Shown here: positions 27,495-36,110 of the stretch, piece by piece
Numbering within the stretch: the first letter of the stretch is position 1
Layout: the number at the start of each line of letters is the position of its first letter
NCBI GenBank assembly: GCA_026692735.1
Contig: JAPLOD010000705.1
Coordinates: forward strand, 1-44,064
DNA length: 44,064 bases
DNA from: Planctomycetota bacterium
Lineage (GTDB): Bacteria > Planctomycetota > SZUA-567 > H5-PLA8
Reading direction: 5' to 3'
Notes under the pieces: model-generated
Databases searched by the model: none
The model's input: the letters and a program-made list of their open reading frames with translations, nothing else
What the model was told of the DNA's origin: nothing
Position numbers and translations under genes: made by a program

Positions 27495-27586
27495 GCACAG
27501 CGAGTGCGGTATCGCACTTGAAATCCGGCCTGTCGTGCCGCATGGTTTCCACCTTCGGCATTCAGGGGATAAGGAGCAGACGAGCC

Positions 27587-28873
27587 ATGCCTAAGACGAG
27601 CACTAAACCAGCCAAGGCGAAGATTGCGTGCGCGACTGCACTGCGGGACAAGCCCGCAGTGGCACAGGCCGGCAAAGGCGAAAAGGTGATCCTGCTCTAT
27701 TCCGGCGGGCTGGACACCAGCGTCATCGTGCGCTGGCTCGCGGACAAGGGCTACCAGGTCATCTGCGTGACGATTGACGTGGGCCAGCAGGAAAGCCTGG
27801 ACCTCGAAAAGAAGGCCCTGGGCAGCGGAGCCGCCAAGTTCTTTGTGCGCGACATCACGGAAGAATTCGTCCGCGACGGCGTCTTCCAGTGCATCCGCGC
27901 CGAAGCGAAGTACGAGGGGCGCTACCTGCTGGGCACGTCCATCGCCCGCCCGTTCATGATCAAGGCCATCGTGGACGTGGCCAAGGCCGAAGGCGCCACG
28001 TATATCGCTCACGGCGCGACCGGCAAAGGCAACGACCAGTGCCGCTTCGAACTGGCCGCATACGCGCTGCTGCCCGGCGTGAAGCTGATCGTCCCGTGGC
28101 GTGACGCCGAATTCCGCGCTCTGATCCCCGGCCGCAAGGAGGCCATTGACTACGCCGCCAAGCACGGCATCCCCGTCGCGGCGAGCGTCTCCAAGCCGTG
28201 GTCCACCGACCCGAATCTGGCGCACCGCAGCCATGAGGCCGGCGAGCTCGAAGACCCCTGGTACAAGCCGCGCGATGAAATGTTCCAGCTTGTAACCCCG
28301 CCGCAGAAAGCTCCGGACAAGACGGAGGCACTCGAGGTCGAGTTCGAGCGCGGCTATCCCGTGGGCGTCAACGGCAAGCGGCTCAAGCCGGCGAAACTGC
28401 TCGAGACGCTCAACGTCATCGCCGGCCGCAACGGCGTGGGCGTGTGCGACATGGTCGAGAACCGCTTCGTGGGCATGAAGAGCCGCGGCGTGTATGAGTC
28501 GCCCGGCGCGACGGTACTCTACGAATGCCACCGCGACCTGGAAGGGCTGACGCTGGACCGCGAAGTGATGCGCATCCGCGACAGCCTGATCCCGAAGTAC
28601 GCGGAACTGGTGTACTACGGCTACTGGTTCCATCCGGCCAAGGAATGCCTCGACGTCTTCATCAACGAGACGCAGAAGAACGTGACCGGCGTGGTGCGCT
28701 GCGAACTCTATAAGGGCTCTATCCGCATCACCGGCCGCAAGTCGCCGTTCAGCCTGTACGATGCGAACATCGCCACGATGGAAGCGGGCGGGTCGTATAA
28801 CCAGGACGACGCGTCAGGATTCCTGCGCATCGTCGGGCTGCCGACACGCGTGATGGCGAACCTGAAGAAGTGA
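27587..28873 (+). CDS. argG: Argininosuccinate synthase
   Basis: KVILLYSGGLDTSVIVRWLADKGYQVICVTIDVGQQ, YEGRYLLGTSIARP, IAHGATGKGNDQCRFE, ENRFVGMKSRGVYESPGATVL. AAGGAG upstream of ATG 27587. Confidence 0.95.
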   Translation: MPKTSTKPAKAKIACATALRDKPAVAQAGKGEKVILLYSGGLDTSVIVRWLADKGYQVICVTIDVGQQESLDLEKKALGSGAAKFFVRDITEEFVRDGVFQCIRAEAKYEGRYLLGTSIARPFMIKAIVDVAKAEGATYIAHGATGKGNDQCRFELAAYALLPGVKLIVPWRDAEFRALIPGRKEAIDYAAKHGIPVAASVSKPWSTDPNLAHRSHEAGELEDPWYKPRDEMFQLVTPPQKAPDKTEALEVEFERGYPVGVNGKRLKPAKLLETLNVIAGRNGVGVCDMVENRFVGMKSRGVYESPGATVLYECHRDLEGLTLDREVMRIRDSLIPKYAELVYYGYWFHPAKECLDVFINETQKNVTGVVRCELYKGSIRITGRKSPFSLYDANIATMEAGGSYNQDDASGFLRIVGLPTRVMANLKK

Positions 28874-28911
28874 CGAGTGGCGAGTGACGGGTGGCGAGTG
28901 GCGAGTGACGA
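28870..28911. repeat. Heptamer array H: GTGACGA GTGGCGA GTGACGG GTGGCGA GTGGCGA GTGACGA
   Basis: 6 units, beginning across the argG stop codon. Confidence 0.95.
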
Positions 28912-28938
28912 ACGCATCCATCCGAGCGGCTGTCTCGC

Positions 28939-29910
28939 TTAACGCCCTGGCACGCGGAAGGACTCTATCTCTTCCACGACGAGTTCGACTGCGCCGGTGT
29001 TCGGGTTCCGCCAGGTCCGGCAGATGTAGCTGTGGCCTTCGGGGCCGCGCAGTTCCTTTGTCCCGTCGGGCCGAACATGAACGCATTCCGGCGGCGGAAC
29101 CATGTACGGCCACTGGCCAGGCGACAGCGGCTCGCAGAGGTACTTGTAGAGTCTCTGTCCAGTGCTGACGTGCAGCGAGCTCTCCGGCGGATAGCAGCCA
29201 TAGTCAGCATTGTACCGCGCCAGCGCGGCTTCGATACAACTGAGGGCAGTGTGACGCGGAAACTGCCGACTGCTCCGCATGCCGGCAAGGCCGCGGCACA
29301 CAACGAGCGCGAACAGAAAGAGTAGCAGCAGCCCCAGACCGAGGGCTTTGATGGTTTCCCTTCGCAACCGCCGCAGGACCTCGCACACGAAGGTCACCGC
29401 AAGGGCCACCACGAAGGTCAGCGCTATCCAACTCAGCATTCTGGCCACCAAGGGCGGGCCAAGGTTCTCAAGGAAGTACCAATGCAGCGGTTCGGCGCGG
29501 TTCCAAGACAGGCAGGCAAGAACACACACGACTTCAGCCATACGAGTTGCCAGCCCGAGGCGCCACTTGCCGCCGCGAAGCCGGTGCTCGCACGCCGCGC
29601 CAACGGCGACCAGCAACAGGACCGCGACGAACACATCCAGCGCCAGCCAGGACCAGTCGTCCTGCGTGGCCTTGAGGTAGTAACGGTCAGCCGCCTGATC
29701 GAGATACGTGAAGTCGTAGCTGAACACATGGAACGGCCAGCCGTAGAGGCGGTGCTCATGCAAACCGATGTTCAGCCAGAGCAGCGCGGCCGCGACGAAC
29801 ACCAGCACGAGCGCCGTGGACAGATGGAACTGCAGCCACGGGCGGTTGGCCGTCGGCGCGGGAACTGGCGATGATGGTTCCAGCGGTATTGGTGCGTCGC
29901 CGTCGCCCAT
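28939..29910 (-). CDS. Hypothetical multi-TM membrane protein
   Basis: 323 aa; RPWLQFHLSTALVLVFVAAALLWLNIGLHEHRLYGWPF and further hydrophobic segments; C-terminal region vaguely pseudopilin-like. Confidence 0.6.
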   Translation of the reverse strand: MGDGDAPIPLEPSSPVPAPTANRPWLQFHLSTALVLVFVAAALLWLNIGLHEHRLYGWPFHVFSYDFTYLDQAADRYYLKATQDDWSWLALDVFVAVLLLVAVGAACEHRLRGGKWRLGLATRMAEVVCVLACLSWNRAEPLHWYFLENLGPPLVARMLSWIALTFVVALAVTFVCEVLRRLRRETIKALGLGLLLLFLFALVVCRGLAGMRSSRQFPRHTALSCIEAALARYNADYGCYPPESSLHVSTGQRLYKYLCEPLSPGQWPYMVPPPECVHVRPDGTKELRGPEGHSYICRTWRNPNTGAVELVVEEIESFRVPGR

Positions 29911-29993
29911 AGTTATCGCCCGTGCGGTACGGACGGGAGGCTATCACTTCGGAAAGGATGCGCAAAGCCATCACGCACTCGATCGCCACGCAG

Positions 29994-30287
29994 CTATATC
30001 CGCTCCTTCCAATAGTCCGGGTGTTGGTGCAGATGCATTATCGCCAGAACACGGACCGCCTCAGGATAGACTCGGTAAATGATGCCGTATGGAAAGTGCC
30101 TCAACTGGCGCCGCCGGTACTTACCTTCAAGTGCCGGCCATGCTTCAGGATGCTGCCGGATGTCGGCGATGGCCCGGTCGAAATCCTCCAGGAAGCGTTG
30201 ACCAAGACCCTCACGTCGCTGCTCGAAATAGACCGCCGCCGTGATAGCCTCCGGCTGAGCGTCCGGATGGTAGATTACCTCACGCAT
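29994..30287 (-). CDS. RelE/ParE-family toxin
   Basis: MREVIYHPDAQPEAITAAVYFEQRREGLGQRFLEDFDRAIADIRQHPEAWPALEGKYRRRQLRHFPYGIIYRVYPEAVRVLAIMHLHQHPDYWKERI, a canonical ParE pattern. Confidence 0.92.
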   Translation of the reverse strand: MREVIYHPDAQPEAITAAVYFEQRREGLGQRFLEDFDRAIADIRQHPEAWPALEGKYRRRQLRHFPYGIIYRVYPEAVRVLAIMHLHQHPDYWKERI

Positions 30288-30508
30288 CGCAGCGCCGCTC
30301 GAGCCGCCTTCATAACCTCTGTGTGCGTCTTACAGGCCACGCGGCCTTTGGAAATCTCATCGTCGCGTCTCTTGGCCAATTCAACCCAAGCCTTCTCGTT
30401 GGCGTCGGCTGAGCCTTCGTCCAAACTGTCCAGAAGCAAGTCCGCAAGCAGCGCCCGCGAGCGCACCGGGAGCTTAAGAGCCATGATGCTGATTTCCTTT
30501 ACGCTCAT
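30275..30508 (-). CDS. Addiction-module antitoxin (Unstab_antitox-like), partner of the ParE toxin
   Basis: MSVKEISIMALKLPVRSRALLADLLLDSLDEGSADANEKAWVELAKRRDDEISKGRV; GAAGGAGGAACACGATCAC before the ATG; overlaps the toxin start. Confidence 0.85.
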   Translation of the reverse strand: MSVKEISIMALKLPVRSRALLADLLLDSLDEGSADANEKAWVELAKRRDDEISKGRVACKTHTEVMKAARAALRCVR

Positions 30509-30706
30509 GTGATCGTGTTCCTCCTTCGATCGGTGCATACCCCTTCGCCACCATGCATCCATTGTACCCCTGCCTTGCCCTTCTGCTCCGGCCTTTTCGC
30601 CCGATTCCCCTCAAGCCTCGGGAATCGTGGTCACTCTAAAGGAAAAGGGCATTGCGCCGTGTGCGCTTGCCGTGCCAAAGCCAGCGCCGCGCGCAGAGAC
30701 GCCGAG

Positions 30707-32101
30707 CTACTCCTTCTCTTTGGCGGGCTTCTTGTCGTCGAGCGCACCTTCGTTGTCATAGGGCTGCGTCGTGAGAGCGGCTTTGTCGCCGAACTGTTTC
30801 TGCATCTTCGCCATCAGGTTCAGCATCTCTTTGACTTTGGCTTCGTGGTCCGGCTTGCCGGCCAGGTCGCTCAACTCGTCCGGATCGTTCTGCAGATCGA
30901 AGAGCTGCGAGCGGTTGATGTTGGTGTAGCGGATCAGCTTCCAGCGCTTGTCGCGCACGGAACGCTGCGGCCCGTAACTGTTGAACATGTAGTCGCGGAC
31001 TTTTTCGGTCTTGCCCCGGATGACCGGCAGCAGGCTCTTGCCGTCGAGATTGCCGGGGGGCTCAATGCCGCAGTACTCGCAGACAGTGGGGAAGATGTCG
31101 TAGAGGTACGCGAAGGCGTCGGTCTGGCCCTTGGGGATGCCCGGGCCGCAGACGATCAACGGCACGTGCATGCCGCCGTTCTCGAAGAGATTCTGCTTGC
31201 CCATCAGGCCGTGGTCGCCCAGTGAGAGGCCGTTGTCCGAGGCGAAGACGAGCAGCGTGTTGTCGGACTGGCCGGATTCCTTGAGCGCGTCCAGCACGCG
31301 CCCGATCTGTTCATCGGTATACGTGATGGACGCATAGTAGCGCGCCAGCCGGGCCTGAACGCTCTCGGGCGTGCGCGGCCAGGGGATGGTGAATTCGTCC
31401 CTGACGCTGGTGCCGCCGTGATCGAAGGGCGGCGCGGCGAGGAAACGCGGGGACAGTTGGATGTCCTGCGGCTTGTACATGTCGTAGAAGCGCTGCGGCG
31501 CGGGCTGCGGGTCGTGAGGCGTGGCATAGGCCAGGTAGAGGAAAAAAGGCTTCTTGCCCGCGTTGTCGCGGATGAACTCAATGCCATTGTCGGTGTGTTC
31601 CTTCGTGCAGCCGACGGAACGCTTCAGCATGATGTTCTTGTCGAACTGCTTGGTGATGTGGTTAGGGACGTTGCTGTTCTTGCCGCTGCGCAGCGTGACG
31701 TAACCGTTCTCCTTCATGACCAACGGGAAAGTGTTCTTGGGGCCCTTCTTGTCGTCGTCCTTGGCATCCTTGCCGCCTTTGGCGCCTTTGGGCTCGGGCA
31801 TGCGGCTCAAACACAGGCCCGACAGGATCATCGTCCGGCTGGGCAGGCAGACGGCAGCGGTGTTGGCGCCCATGCAGTAGGTGTTGTGAAAGACAAAGCC
31901 CCGCTCGACCAGCTTGTCAATGTTCGGGGTCCTGACCTGCTTGTTGCCGAGAGCGGCGATGGAGTCGGGCCGCTGATCGTCGGTCAGGAGGAAGACGACG
32001 TTGGGCCGCTTGCGGCCGGCTTCCTCCGCCCGGGCCGCGCACGTTTGCACGAGCGCCAGCAACAGCGCCAGAAGAAACAGTGGAGTCGAGTGAGTCAACA
32101 C
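30707..32101 (-). CDS. Secreted sulfatase (formylglycine-type)
   Basis: RPNVVFLLTDDQRPDSI, CLPSR (Cys-type sulfatase motif) in AAVCLPSRTMILSGL, FLYLAYATPHDPQPAP, VFASDNGLSLGDHGLMGKQNLFENG. GTG start with AGGAGA upstream. Confidence 0.92.
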   Translation of the reverse strand: MLTHSTPLFLLALLLALVQTCAARAEEAGRKRPNVVFLLTDDQRPDSIAALGNKQVRTPNIDKLVERGFVFHNTYCMGANTAAVCLPSRTMILSGLCLSRMPEPKGAKGGKDAKDDDKKGPKNTFPLVMKENGYVTLRSGKNSNVPNHITKQFDKNIMLKRSVGCTKEHTDNGIEFIRDNAGKKPFFLYLAYATPHDPQPAPQRFYDMYKPQDIQLSPRFLAAPPFDHGGTSVRDEFTIPWPRTPESVQARLARYYASITYTDEQIGRVLDALKESGQSDNTLLVFASDNGLSLGDHGLMGKQNLFENGGMHVPLIVCGPGIPKGQTDAFAYLYDIFPTVCEYCGIEPPGNLDGKSLLPVIRGKTEKVRDYMFNSYGPQRSVRDKRWKLIRYTNINRSQLFDLQNDPDELSDLAGKPDHEAKVKEMLNLMAKMQKQFGDKAALTTQPYDNEGALDDKKPAKEKE

Positions 32102-32127
32102 GTGTGGGTTCTCCTGCGTGAGCGACC

Positions 32128-33378
32128 TTACCCAGCGCGATGCACGGCTTCGATCATGGCGACGATGTTCTTCACGGGCGTCCTGGCCTGGACGTTGTGG
32201 ACCGCGTTGAAGATGAAGCCGCCGTGTTTCGAGAAGATCCGGCAGCGTTCCAGAACCTGCTTGCGTACCTGGTCCGGCGTGCCGAACGGCAGGACGCGCT
32301 GCGTGTCCACGCCGCCGCCCCAGAAGACCAGGTCTTTGCCGTACTTGCGCTTCAACGTCGCCGCGTCCATGCCGGCCGCGGAACACTGCACGGGGTTCAG
32401 AATGTCGAAGCCGGCGTCAATCAGGCCGGGGATGATCGTTCCAACCGCGCCGCACGAATGCTTGAACGTCTTCCACGTCGTGTGCTTGTGAATCCAGCCG
32501 GTGATCTGCTTGTAGTAAGGAAGGTAGAGTTCCCTGAACGTCTGCACGGAGCAGAAGGTGGAATTCTGCGTGCCGAAGTCCGTGCCGCAGACGAACACGG
32601 CGTCGAGACTGTTGCCGACAGCAGCGTGGATGCGCGCCAGGTTCGCGAGGCCGTATTCGCACTGTTTGGCAAAGACCTTGTGGATGTAGTCCCGGCGCGC
32701 CGCAGTGGAGATATACCACTCGGCGATGTCGCGAATGCCTTTGGGGTGTTTCAGGAACGGGGCGGGGACAAGCGCAATGTCGCCGAACGCCAAGCCGCCG
32801 ATCGTGGCGATGACGCCCCGCCCTTTCGATGCCGCGACGTTCACGCCCTTGGCGAACTGCGCGAGGTCTTCATCGGAGATCGGGCCGAACTCTTCAAGAT
32901 TGTCTTCCGGGTTGAGCTTGCTCTCGTCCAAGGGTGGTTGGCGGATGATGGTGTCGAAAAAGAAGCCGTCCTTCGGCATGCGGCCGCTGGGCGGAGCGCT
33001 GGTGTCGCCCTGCGGGTAGATCAGCGTGTCGCCGCTGGCATCAACCGTGGTCCTGAAGTCGCGCGGGACGAACACTTCCAGGCCGTCGTACATCCGCCAC
33101 GTCTTCCAGCCTTCGTTGGTGAAGCCGAAGAGTGTCTTCCAGGGGAAGACGGCTTCCACGTCAATGCCCATCGCCGCCTTGAGATCATCGTCAACCCAGC
33201 CGAGCATCTGGTAGGGCTCGTGGACCATCACCGGCCGCTTCTCGAGGCCGTAGTAAGCGCGCAGCGCCGCGACACAGCTCACGTGCATGCCCGATGTCGC
33301 TGTGCCGCCGAAATCCACGGGGATCCGCGGCGTGGACTTGTGGTTCAACGCGGCCGCAACCGTTGCTCGACTCGTCAT
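32128..33378 (-). CDS. Uroporphyrinogen decarboxylase (URO-D)-like protein
   Basis: 416 aa; RATVAAALNHKSTPRIPVDFGGTATSGMHV, LDAVFVCGTDFGTQNSTFCSVQTFRELYLPYYKQITGWIHKHTTWKTFKHSCGAV. GGAGG before ATG 33378. Confidence 0.85.
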   Translation of the reverse strand: MTSRATVAAALNHKSTPRIPVDFGGTATSGMHVSCVAALRAYYGLEKRPVMVHEPYQMLGWVDDDLKAAMGIDVEAVFPWKTLFGFTNEGWKTWRMYDGLEVFVPRDFRTTVDASGDTLIYPQGDTSAPPSGRMPKDGFFFDTIIRQPPLDESKLNPEDNLEEFGPISDEDLAQFAKGVNVAASKGRGVIATIGGLAFGDIALVPAPFLKHPKGIRDIAEWYISTAARRDYIHKVFAKQCEYGLANLARIHAAVGNSLDAVFVCGTDFGTQNSTFCSVQTFRELYLPYYKQITGWIHKHTTWKTFKHSCGAVGTIIPGLIDAGFDILNPVQCSAAGMDAATLKRKYGKDLVFWGGGVDTQRVLPFGTPDQVRKQVLERCRIFSKHGGFIFNAVHNVQARTPVKNIVAMIEAVHRAG

Positions 33379-33398
33379 AGGTGTTCCTCCGCCGATCA

Positions 33399-33446
33399 CA
33401 TGGGCAGGATGCCCATGCTACTACGGACATGGGCGAGACGCCCATG
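33399..33446. repeat. Two tandem hairpins: CATGGGC-AGGAT-GCCCATG and CATGGGC-GAGAC-GCCCATG, each followed by CTAC
   Basis: Direct reading at 33399-33417 and 33428-33446. Confidence 0.9.
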
Positions 33447-33455
33447 CTACGGGTC

Positions 33456-34481
33456 TCAGACCAGGCGCTGGCGGCGCTTGCCCAAGGTGTCAATCAGCAC
33501 CGCGATGAGCAGCGTGGCGCCGATCACCAGTTGCGTCCAGTACACGTTCACGCCCAGCAGCGTCAGCGACCCGACGATGATGGCCATCAGGAGCGAGCCG
33601 AGGAACGAGCCCAGCACCGTGCCTTCGCCCCCTTGCAGGCTCGCCCCGCCGATGATCACAGCCGAGATCACACGCAGCTCCAGGCCCGTGCCGCTGGTGA
33701 CGCTCGCCGACCCGAAGCGCGCGGTCATCACCACGCCGGCCAGAGCGGCCAGGAACCCCGTGAGCGCGTAGTTGAAAATCTTCAGGCGGTCCACCGCGAT
33801 GCCCGACAGGATCGCCGCCTTCTCGTTCCCGCCGAGGTAGTAATTCTGCCGGAAGAAGCGGCTCTTGCGCAGCAGCAGATCCCCGATGACGACCAGCACG
33901 GCCGCGATCAGGATGGGGTACTGGATGCCGATCATCTGGCCCTGGTAGACGAAGAGCGGGATGTGCCACTGGCCGATGACAGTGAAGGACTCGGGCAGCC
34001 CCGAGATGTTCTTCCCTCCCGTGACCACCAGCAGCGCGCCCCGCACCACGCTCATCATCCCCAGCGTGGTGATGAACGGGTTGATCCCGATCTTGGCGAT
34101 GATCACGCCGTTGATCAGGCCGATCAGGACGCCGAGCGCCAGTCCCGCGGCGACCGCCACGGGCACCGGCGCGCCCGCAACCAGGCACATCGCCGTCACG
34201 GCGCCGGTGAACGCGACGGTGGAGCCGACGGAGAGGTCGAAGCCGCCGGAGACCAGGAGGATCGTCATGCCGATGGCCACGATGGATTCGACCGACAGCC
34301 CCAGCAACATGGCCAGAACGTTCCCGGGCGTCCGGAAATCCTTCGAGGCGCACGACATGGCGGCGGCCGCCACGAGGATCACGACGACGATCATGAATTC
34401 CCGGAACTGGGTCAGCCGCCAGGCCCAGCACATGCCGTCCGGCTGGGCACGCCCTTCGTTTTTTCGCTCTGGTTCGTTCAT
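33456..34481 (-). CDS. ABC transporter permease, ribose/monosaccharide (RbsC-like) type
   Basis: VESIVAIGMTILLVSGGFDLSVGSTVAFTG, INGVIIAKIGINPFITTLGMMSVVRG, YYLGGNEKAAILSGI, VISAVIIGGASLQGGEGTVLGSFLG. Confidence 0.92.
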   Translation of the reverse strand: MNEPERKNEGRAQPDGMCWAWRLTQFREFMIVVVILVAAAAMSCASKDFRTPGNVLAMLLGLSVESIVAIGMTILLVSGGFDLSVGSTVAFTGAVTAMCLVAGAPVPVAVAAGLALGVLIGLINGVIIAKIGINPFITTLGMMSVVRGALLVVTGGKNISGLPESFTVIGQWHIPLFVYQGQMIGIQYPILIAAVLVVIGDLLLRKSRFFRQNYYLGGNEKAAILSGIAVDRLKIFNYALTGFLAALAGVVMTARFGSASVTSGTGLELRVISAVIIGGASLQGGEGTVLGSFLGSLLMAIIVGSLTLLGVNVYWTQLVIGATLLIAVLIDTLGKRRQRLV

Positions 34482-34511
34482 ATCAATTCCATTCGGTGCC
34501 GGCGGCACGGT

Positions 34512-34533
34512 GGGCAAGCTGGAAAGCTTGCCC
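34512..34533. repeat. Perfect 9-bp hairpin GGGCAAGCT-GGAA-AGCTTGCCC between ABC ATPase and permease genes
   Basis: Direct reading; reaches the ATPase stop codon (34533-34535). Confidence 0.85.
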
Positions 34534-36110
34534 TACAGAACCACACCGGTTGCCGCAGCGATGATCTTCTCTTCCGTGGCCTGCTCGTTAACGAATTCCG
34601 CCACGAGCCGGCCGTTGCGCATCACCAGAATCCGGTCGCTCAGCCCCAGGATCTCCTGCAGATCGGACGAAATCATGATGATGCCCACGCCCGTCGCCGC
34701 CAGTTCGCGCAGCAGGCGGTAGATCTCGCTGCGCGCGCCCACGTCCACGCCGCGCGTGGGCTCGTCCACGATCAGCACGTGCGGCTCAATCCCGACCCAC
34801 ATGGCCAGCAGCACCTTCTGCTGATTGCCGCCGGAGAGCGTCGCGGCCTGCTGCCGAATGCCGGTGCAGACGATGTTGAACTTCCCGCGGCTGGCGTCCG
34901 CGAAGGCGCTCAACGCAGCCTCGTCAATCAGGCCCGCCTGCCCGGCGAAGCGCGGCAGACTCGGCGCGGCGCAGTTGTCGCGGATGGTCATGCGCAGGAA
35001 CAGGCCCTGGAGCTTGCGGTCTTCGGTCTGGTAGCCGATGCGGTGGCGGATCGCTTCCCGCGGGCTGCGGACGCGCACGCGTTCGCCCCGCAGGTAGAGC
35101 GCGCCCCTGTCGAGTGGCTCAACGCCGAAGATGGCGCGCCCCAGTTCGGTGCGCCCTGCGCCCACGAGCCCCGCCAGACCCAGAATCTCGCCTTCACGCA
35201 GCGCGAAGCTCACACCGGCGAAGTCCTCGCCGCGGCCGGCGTTTTCGGCGCGGAAACACACCTCGCCGACGGGCGACTCGCGGCGCCCATAGACGTTCTG
35301 CAGTTCGCGCCCCACCATTTTGCGGACGAGCACATCCTCGGTGACGGCGCTCACGTCGCAGGTGTCAACGTACTGCCCGTCGCGCATCACGGTGACGCGG
35401 TCGGCAATCTGAAAAATCTCCTGCAGATGGTGCGAGATGTAGATGAATGCCGTGCCTCCCTGCTTCAGGCGCCGGATGTTCTCAAAGAGCAACCGTGTCT
35501 CGATCGCGGTGAGCGACGAGGTCGGCTCGTCGAGGATGACCACGGCGGGCCGCAGGGAGAGCGCCTTGAGAATCTCAACCACCTGCTGCTGCGCGACGGA
35601 GAGGTTCTTGAGGAGCGCGGTGGGCCGGACATCGAGCTCGAACAGTTGCAGGAGTTGCTCCGTGTCCGCGTACAGGCGCCGCCAGTCAATCAGGTCCGCC
35701 GTGCTCACGGGCTGACGGTTGGCAAAGATGTTCTCGGCCACGGTCAGATTGGGGACGAGGCTCAGTTCCTGGAAGACCACGCCGATGCCATGCCGAGCCG
35801 CCTGGTGCGGGTTGGCGAACCTCACCGCACGGCCGTCGAGCAGCATGGCGCCTTCGTCCGGCTGGAAGACGCCGGCGACGATGTTCATGAGCGTGCTCTT
35901 GCCCGCGCCGTTTTCGCCGACCAGCGCGTGGACTTCACCGCGCCGCAGCTCGAAGCGCGCTTTGTCGAGCGCGCGGACGCCGGGGAAGGTCTTGACCACG
36001 TCACGAAGCTCAAGGACCACGCCACCCGTCTGCGGATCGCGGATTGCGGATTGCGGATTGGCTTCAATCACCCGTCGCACCTCGCCGGTCGCAGCGCTCT
36101 CTCCGCTCAC
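34533..36110 (-). CDS. ABC transporter ATP-binding protein, sugar type with two ATPase domains (RbsA-like)
   Basis: GENGAGKSTLMNIVAG, LSVAQQQVVEILKALSLRPAVVILDEPTSSL, TLSGGNQQKVLLAMWVGIEPHVLIVDEPTRGVDVGA. GTG start overlaps the upstream stop (GTGA). Confidence 0.93.
   Translation of the reverse strand: MSGESAATGEVRRVIEANPQSAIRDPQTGGVVLELRDVVKTFPGVRALDKARFELRRGEVHALVGENGAGKSTLMNIVAGVFQPDEGAMLLDGRAVRFANPHQAARHGIGVVFQELSLVPNLTVAENIFANRQPVSTADLIDWRRLYADTEQLLQLFELDVRPTALLKNLSVAQQQVVEILKALSLRPAVVILDEPTSSLTAIETRLLFENIRRLKQGGTAFIYISHHLQEIFQIADRVTVMRDGQYVDTCDVSAVTEDVLVRKMVGRELQNVYGRRESPVGEVCFRAENAGRGEDFAGVSFALREGEILGLAGLVGAGRTELGRAIFGVEPLDRGALYLRGERVRVRSPREAIRHRIGYQTEDRKLQGLFLRMTIRDNCAAPSLPRFAGQAGLIDEAALSAFADASRGKFNIVCTGIRQQAATLSGGNQQKVLLAMWVGIEPHVLIVDEPTRGVDVGARSEIYRLLRELAATGVGIIMISSDLQEILGLSDRILVMRNGRLVAEFVNEQATEEKIIAAATGVVL
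36031..36058. repeat. Heptamer array I inside the ABC ATPase N-terminus: TGCGGAT CGCGGAT TGCGGAT TGCGGAT
   Basis: Direct reading; encodes ANPQSAIRDPQ on the minus strand. Confidence 0.9.

Noticed and set aside
26753-27586. Short ORFs upstream of argG (such as LSRDREGAVPGPLANARGS, SAGILPAHRNERG)
   Set aside because: Translations of dispersed repeats, not plausible proteins.
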